This document shows, piece by piece, positions 6,912 through 10,875 of a stretch of DNA of 10,875 nucleotides. The stretch is from Elusimicrobiota bacterium (GTDB lineage Bacteria; CG03; SLGR01; PWQF01), in the NCBI GenBank assembly GCA_003557485.1, contig PWOI01000016.1:1-10875 (forward strand), written 5' to 3'. Each line of letters starts with the position of its first letter. Within the stretch, counting starts at the first letter, position 1. A program made the translations under genes and the position numbers. The notes under the pieces were generated by a model that did no database searches, was not told where the DNA came from, and saw nothing but the letters and a program-made list of their open reading frames with translations.

Positions 6912-9900
6912 ATGTATGAGCCAAACCTTGCGCGGTGGAGTGTGGCCGCCTCCGGCCTTGCTGCTGCTCATGATTTAAATCAGGTGCTGATATTTACTGA
7001 CAATAGTATTGATACCGCCCGGGAAAGGTTGCTTCAGAGCGAGACGGAAAGAGCGAGCGGGCTAACAGTTGCATCTGAAATAGGAAGTCAGGCCGTTAAT
7101 ATATATGGGTTGTACGGTCCTGCTGATATAGAGCAGTTCGTAAAAGATGCTGAAGAACTTAAGGAAAGGCTTTTAGAAGAACAGGAAGAAAAGGAAGTAA
7201 ATTGGACCCACGTAATTATACTTGCGGTTGTAATGGTTGCTGCGCCGTTAATAGCAGCGCAGGTTGGCGGAGCAGCTTCCGCGGCCTGGGGAGCGGTCTC
7301 TACCGGTATTAATGTTTTTAATTTTAGTCAGTCATTGGTAAACCGTGACTTTATTGGGTCAATTTTAGGGTTTTCTAATTTTTACATTGATGGTGGGTTA
7401 GCCGGGGAGCTGACAGGCGAAATTTCCCGTGGTTATGAACATATTACCCCATATCAACCTATAAACGAATTTATAGGAAATTTTATTGGCAACACTATTG
7501 TATCAACCGGAATAAATGTTTTATACGGGCAGGAATGGGAAGAGGCATATAAGAGGGGACTTGTGTCGGGGGCAGTTAGCGCTACTACATCTTTGGTAGA
7601 AAACGCAGTTCTGGGCGCGCTGGGGCTTGATATTTCAGACCGCTTGGGTGATGGGGATATAGCCTCCGATGGAGAAGTTTACCTCTCCGGTTTTGTGAAA
7701 TTTGGATTCAGTCTGGCATCAAGCGCTATCGAGCAGAATATTGTAGTAAGATATATTACGCCTGATGAAGAAATAAATTATGCCGATATAGTTTTCGGGG
7801 CAATGTCATCTGCCGCACATTACTATGCCAATACTTTTGAAGCCGTTGAAGAAGCCCGCCGCCAGGCCGAGAAGAGCGGCGGTTTCATGAAAATTATTCC
7901 TATAATAGCTATTGTCGTCGCTGTAGTTGCGGCGCCCTTTACAGGAGGCGCGTCCCTGGGGATGTTCGGTATGTCCGGCGGTATCGGAGCCGGCAGTTTC
8001 GGAATGTGGCAGGCCATCTCCTTTGCCATGAAGATTTACAATATAGCCCAGGCCATGCAGAGCGGCGACATACTGGGCGTTTTAATGGGTGTGATGAGCC
8101 TTGCTCCCGGCAACCCGGTAGATATGAATACGTTACTGTCAAAAGGCCTTATGAATCTGGGTTTTCTCGGCGGGAATGAACTGGTAGCAAATTTTCTTTC
8201 ACGGCTTATAGTTTCAACGGTTATGAATGTCATAAGGGGGGAGGATTTCGGGGACGCTTTAAGGTCGGCCGCCATATCTGCTGCAGTTAATTCACTTACA
8301 GATGCAATTGAAGGAAAAATAAGCGAGGCAATCAACAGTGAATACCACGCAGCTTATGCGGCAGGAACACTGACAGACGATCAAATATCTCAATTTGTTT
8401 CTAATCAGGTTATGATTAAGTTTGCGACAAGATTCGTATCCAGCGCGCTTGTGCAGCAGCTGACTACCGGCAATATAGATGTCTGGTCGGCTCTCTACAG
8501 CGCTGCGGAATCTGCTGTGGATGTGCTTGCTGTGCATGAAAAGAACCTGAGAATTATAAATAACTTCGCTGCCGAAAATGGGAATCTGTGTGCTGATTTT
8601 ATAAGAACGGAGAAGTGGAATGCTGTATCGGGTTCAGGTGTTTCAATGATTCTTCTAGCACATAGCGAGGGAATACTGGACCAAGTTAGTTCTGTTCTTG
8701 CTGAAATAAACAACCTTGGAAAGGACAGTATAGTTATTGATAACAATGTCCTTGGTATGGCTGCTTTAATTAAACATGCAGAATCTTACGATTATAATAT
8801 CACGGCAGCTATGCTGGCGGAGAAATATTTTAATGGAAACTTTAATGTTGAAGGAGGTTTCAAAGCCTTCCTTACCGCTTCCCGCAGCGATGCTGTTGAC
8901 GCTCTTTTTAGCCAGGTACTTAACGGCAATGTAACTGCTGAAAGTATCGCCTGGATGACAATGTCCCAGGCTGGCGGTGCCATAGGTATTGTTGAGTACG
9001 GCTGGGATGCAGCATCTGTTCAAGCAGCACTTGCAGAGTCCTCTATACTTGAACTTGAAGAGTTGCTTACTATGCCTCTTGATAAGATTTTGGAAAAGAG
9101 GATTAAAGATGAAAACGGGCTGGCCCAGGTTGCCGCAGCTGCAGAAATGGGAGTTTTGGATGAGCTCAAGCAGACACTGACAGAGTTTAATCCCGAAACG
9201 GCAGCCGCTCAGCTTACATCCGGCCATGTTGCGGGAGCGATATTGATTAACCAGGGACTTATGAAAGCAGCGGAGGTCAGAGATTCTCTGGAAGTTAAGG
9301 ACGGCAAACCTCTTAACAAGGCTGCCTATTCCGGTTTCCAGAGCCTCTACACTATAATACAGCTCGGGGATCTGGATGAGTTCGTTAAATTAATCGGTCC
9401 CGACAGGCAGATTACTTCAAAAATGCTAGAGCAGATAAACGGGAGCGGCTATATAGCCGACACTCTGGTTCTTAATTATAATGGGAATTTTTATGTTGGT
9501 GATGCAGGAGAATTAAGAGCTGTTGTGCCGGAAACTGAAATAAAAGGGTGGAAACTGAATGAGAAGGGCCTTCTGTATAGGGATAACTTCAGTATATTAG
9601 ACCCGTTCAGCGGTATGGTTTTATCGGAGTTATCGGACGGCATAAGTTTTGACAGCAATCTTAATATAAGGGAAGCCGGGCTCTATGCTATTTATAATCC
9701 CGACAGCACAATAATTATTTCAAACTACAGGGTTACGGAGGATTACTCCATATATAGGAGCCACGCTGTCGCCGACAGTTATGTTGTTATGGGAGCGGAT
9801 CATGTTCGCATAGAAACAGAGTTTACGGATGGAGTAAGCATTGATGAAAATTTTCAGGTTGAAGCCGCTGGCATGCATATCATTAATGATTATGAAAACG

Positions 9901-10875
9901 CCCAGAGACATGAGATAACTAATTTCGGCAATATCGCCGGAGGAAGCCAGGCAGATTCGTATGTTATTGTTGATACGGCAAATCTTGACCGGGTTATATC
10001 AGAATTTACTGGTGGTGTTAGTTTTGATGAATCTCTACAGGTAACCGATGCCGGCCGCCATGAGATGTTTGATTATGAAAATGAAAGTCTCCACATTTTT
10101 GAAAATTACAGTCGCAGCCGGGAAGGTACATTTGCTGACAGATATAAAATAACTGCTATTTCGGATATGGATAGAGTGCTCACAGAATTTTCAGGAAACG
10201 TTGCAATAGGAGATTCTGCCGTATTATCAGCCGACACACATATAAATTACGATTATGATAATAACCTCAGGCATGAAATGGTTAATTACCGCCGTACCGA
10301 ATCAGGCGCAGTATCTGACAGTTACAGGGTAACCGGTAGAACAAATATAGAAATGGTATTGTCAGAGTATACGGGTGGTGTTAGCTTTGATGATGAGTTC
10401 AGAGTTGTTTCTGCCGGCAGATTCACAATTCATAACCGAGAAAACAACATTACTGCTGTTTTAGTCAATTACCGTAGTGATGAAAACGGCATAAGGGCTA
10501 CAAGATATACACTGAGAAATAGAATAACTGGAAATATTGTTGCTGATTATTCAGGTAATGTTGTTCTTAATGCCGATCATCAGGTTGTTTCAGCTGACTT
10601 ATATACAAGTTACGGAGACGGAACAAAAGTTGTGAGGAATAATTACAATCGTACTGCTGACGGTGAGAAAGCTTCCAGAGTCAGGGTTTATGATACCAGT
10701 TCAGGAGTGGAACTTCTTGTTTCTGACTATATGGGCAGTTCCGGATCCCCTGTAATAATCAATTCAAGAGGGCAGATAGTTTCGGCTAGCCTGTTTGTTT
10801 CGTTTTCTGACGGAGTAAGGGTTGAAAGAAAAAACTACAGGGTTGTAAATAATGTTGAAACGGCAGAGAACTTAA
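6912..10875 (+). CDS. Giant multi-module protein, part after the in-frame TGA, open at right edge
   Basis: An unbroken frame of 1,321 codons runs off the window and matches no family I can name. It is in the same frame as the upstream 1,072-codon part. Counting from ATG 6912, residues 1-95 are helical and end in a charged Glu/Lys stretch. Residues 99-238 (module B) and 326-470 (module C) repeat the hydrophobic Gly-rich module of the upstream part. Residues about 480-880 are mostly helical and Ala-rich, with few motifs and no recognisable enzyme signature. From about residue 890 to the edge there are seven repeats of about 60 residues with a [SAT]-[DE]-[FYL]-x-G-like core. There is no signal peptide and no ribosome site at 6912, so it is probably the continuation of the exported protein starting at 3678 (together at least 2,399 codons). 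Any effector domain would lie beyond the edge. If separately translated, its start is uncertain. Confidence 0.8.
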   Translation, partial: MYEPNLARWSVAASGLAAAHDLNQVLIFTDNSIDTARERLLQSETERASGLTVASEIGSQAVNIYGLYGPADIEQFVKDAEELKERLLEEQEEKEVNWTHVIILAVVMVAAPLIAAQVGGAASAAWGAVSTGINVFNFSQSLVNRDFIGSILGFSNFYIDGGLAGELTGEISRGYEHITPYQPINEFIGNFIGNTIVSTGINVLYGQEWEEAYKRGLVSGAVSATTSLVENAVLGALGLDISDRLGDGDIASDGEVYLSGFVKFGFSLASSAIEQNIVVRYITPDEEINYADIVFGAMSSAAHYYANTFEAVEEARRQAEKSGGFMKIIPIIAIVVAVVAAPFTGGASLGMFGMSGGIGAGSFGMWQAISFAMKIYNIAQAMQSGDILGVLMGVMSLAPGNPVDMNTLLSKGLMNLGFLGGNELVANFLSRLIVSTVMNVIRGEDFGDALRSAAISAAVNSLTDAIEGKISEAINSEYHAAYAAGTLTDDQISQFVSNQVMIKFATRFVSSALVQQLTTGNIDVWSALYSAAESAVDVLAVHEKNLRIINNFAAENGNLCADFIRTEKWNAVSGSGVSMILLAHSEGILDQVSSVLAEINNLGKDSIVIDNNVLGMAALIKHAESYDYNITAAMLAEKYFNGNFNVEGGFKAFLTASRSDAVDALFSQVLNGNVTAESIAWMTMSQAGGAIGIVEYGWDAASVQAALAESSILELEELLTMPLDKILEKRIKDENGLAQVAAAAEMGVLDELKQTLTEFNPETAAAQLTSGHVAGAILINQGLMKAAEVRDSLEVKDGKPLNKAAYSGFQSLYTIIQLGDLDEFVKLIGPDRQITSKMLEQINGSGYIADTLVLNYNGNFYVGDAGELRAVVPETEIKGWKLNEKGLLYRDNFSILDPFSGMVLSELSDGISFDSNLNIREAGLYAIYNPDSTIIISNYRVTEDYSIYRSHAVADSYVVMGADHVRIETEFTDGVSIDENFQVEAAGMHIINDYENAQRHEITNFGNIAGGSQADSYVIVDTANLDRVISEFTGGVSFDESLQVTDAGRHEMFDYENESLHIFENYSRSREGTFADRYKITAISDMDRVLTEFSGNVAIGDSAVLSADTHINYDYDNNLRHEMVNYRRTESGAVSDSYRVTGRTNIEMVLSEYTGGVSFDDEFRVVSAGRFTIHNRENNITAVLVNYRSDENGIRATRYTLRNRITGNIVADYSGNVVLNADHQVVSADLYTSYGDGTKVVRNNYNRTADGEKASRVRVYDTSSGVELLVSDYMGSSGSPVIINSRGQIVSASLFVSFSDGVRVERKNYRVVNNVETAENL
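7206..7626 (+). other. Hydrophobic Gly/Ala-rich module B
   Basis: This is the second copy of the module. A hydrophobic helix ends PLIAAQVGGAAS, then come NRDFIGSILGF, a helix reaching STGINVLYGQEWEEAYKRG, and a final helix VSATTSLVENAVLGAL. The positions of the GG-A-S turn, the acidic DF/EW turn followed by a basic or Gly residue, and the closing helix match copies A and C. Copies are diverged at the sequence level, so duplication is old. Confidence 0.45.
7887..8321 (+). other. Hydrophobic Gly/Ala-rich module C
   Basis: This is the third copy. IVVAVVAAPFTGGASLG is very like module A's IVFTGGASLF, followed by SGDILGVLMGVMSL and then STVMNVIRGEDFGDALRSA with a closing helix ending IEGKI. The G-x-DF-x-x-A-x-x-[SG]-A pattern is the one most like the pre-toxin regions of large contact-dependent or Rhs-type toxins. 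No toxin domain follows it directly; a helical stretch and the tandem repeats do. Confidence 0.45.
9579..10875 (+). repeat. Seven tandem protein repeats of about 60 residues, continuing past the edge
   Basis: Units begin near 9579, 9771, 9951, 10134, 10314, 10497 and 10671, with lengths of 64, 60, 61, 60, 61 and 58 residues, the last cut by the edge. Core segments align as SELSDGISFD, TEFTDGVSID, SEFTGGVSFD, TEFSGNVAIG, SEYTGGVSFD, ADYSGNVVLN and SDYMGSSGSP. Most units end with an N-[YF] motif such as NYRRTESG or NYNRTADG and restart with a [AS]-D-[SR]-Y-like strand. A possible partial unit precedes the first (LNYNGNFYVGDAGEL, near 9471-9515). The alternation of aromatic and polar residues suggests beta strands, as in a rod or solenoid on the cell surface. 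I do not recognise the family. Units are diverged at DNA level, apart from a nearly identical 20-odd base core in the third and fifth units. Confidence 0.85.

Noticed and set aside
6894-6960. TGA decoded as selenocysteine, or a changed genetic code (TGA as Trp or Gly)
   Set aside because: TGA ends the FtsH-like gene at a normal length for its C-terminus, Trp is always TGG, other frames do not carry scattered in-frame TGA codons, and only weak 4-bp pairings follow the codon instead of a clear bacterial SECIS hairpin. The surrounding residues show no redox motif.
8989-9180. Short plus-strand open frame of 63 codons
   Set aside because: It lies in another frame inside the long open giant frame and has no supporting features.
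6912-10875. Rhs/YD or MORN repeat identity for the C-terminal repeats
   Set aside because: The Tyr- and Gly-rich look is similar, but the unit length of about 60 residues and the G-[GN]-V core do not fit the short YD or MORN units.

Overview
The window reads as one strand (+) of a Gram-negative-type bacterium with moderate GC (by eye in the 40s percent, not counted). A diderm is suggested by a lipoprotein signal and by Sec-type N-termini on very large predicted exported proteins. The mix of a divergent FtsH, orphan exported proteins and a giant multi-module protein is what one meets in uncultured lineages rich in giant genes, such as Omnitrophota in the PVC group. That placement is an inference from gene style only. 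No rRNA, tRNA, CRISPR array or transposase gene was found.

Layout: (1) 1-103 is a leader with a small hairpin and a perfect -10-like hexamer. (2) 104-1747 encodes an FtsH-type AAA+ zinc metalloprotease with all catalytic motifs but almost no periplasmic domain. (3) 1747-3006 overlaps it by one base (TGATG) and encodes an unrecognised lipoprotein, so the two form a translationally coupled pair. (4) 3007-3121 is the main intergenic region. It holds three TTTCAC hexamers at exactly 11-base intervals, overlapping a promoter-like sequence, which is the layout of a PhoB/OmpR-family operator. (5) 3122-3673 encodes a small exported or membrane protein of unknown function. An intrinsic terminator-like hairpin lies across its last codons and its stop codon sits at the end of the U-tract. 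(6) From 3678 to the right edge there is one reading frame of about 2,400 codons, interrupted only by a single TGA at 6894-6896. The part before it (1,072 codons) has a signal or anchor sequence, a long acidic presumably disordered region, and a hydrophobic Gly/Ala-rich module. The part after it (at least 1,321 codons) has two more copies of that module, a helical stretch, and then at least seven tandem repeats of about 60 residues with a G-[GN]-V-type core, still running at the window edge.

How it may fit together: the protease-lipoprotein pair could serve envelope quality control. The 11-base repeats would place the small exported protein, and perhaps the giant gene, under a response regulator, with the terminator at 3641-3671 acting as a gate between them. 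The giant product looks like a surface or secreted protein built from repeated modules, possibly of polymorphic-toxin style, but its C-terminus, where an effector domain would lie, is outside the window. The points most worth checking are the in-frame TGA, the phased operator, the terminator overlapping a stop codon, and the two repeat families.
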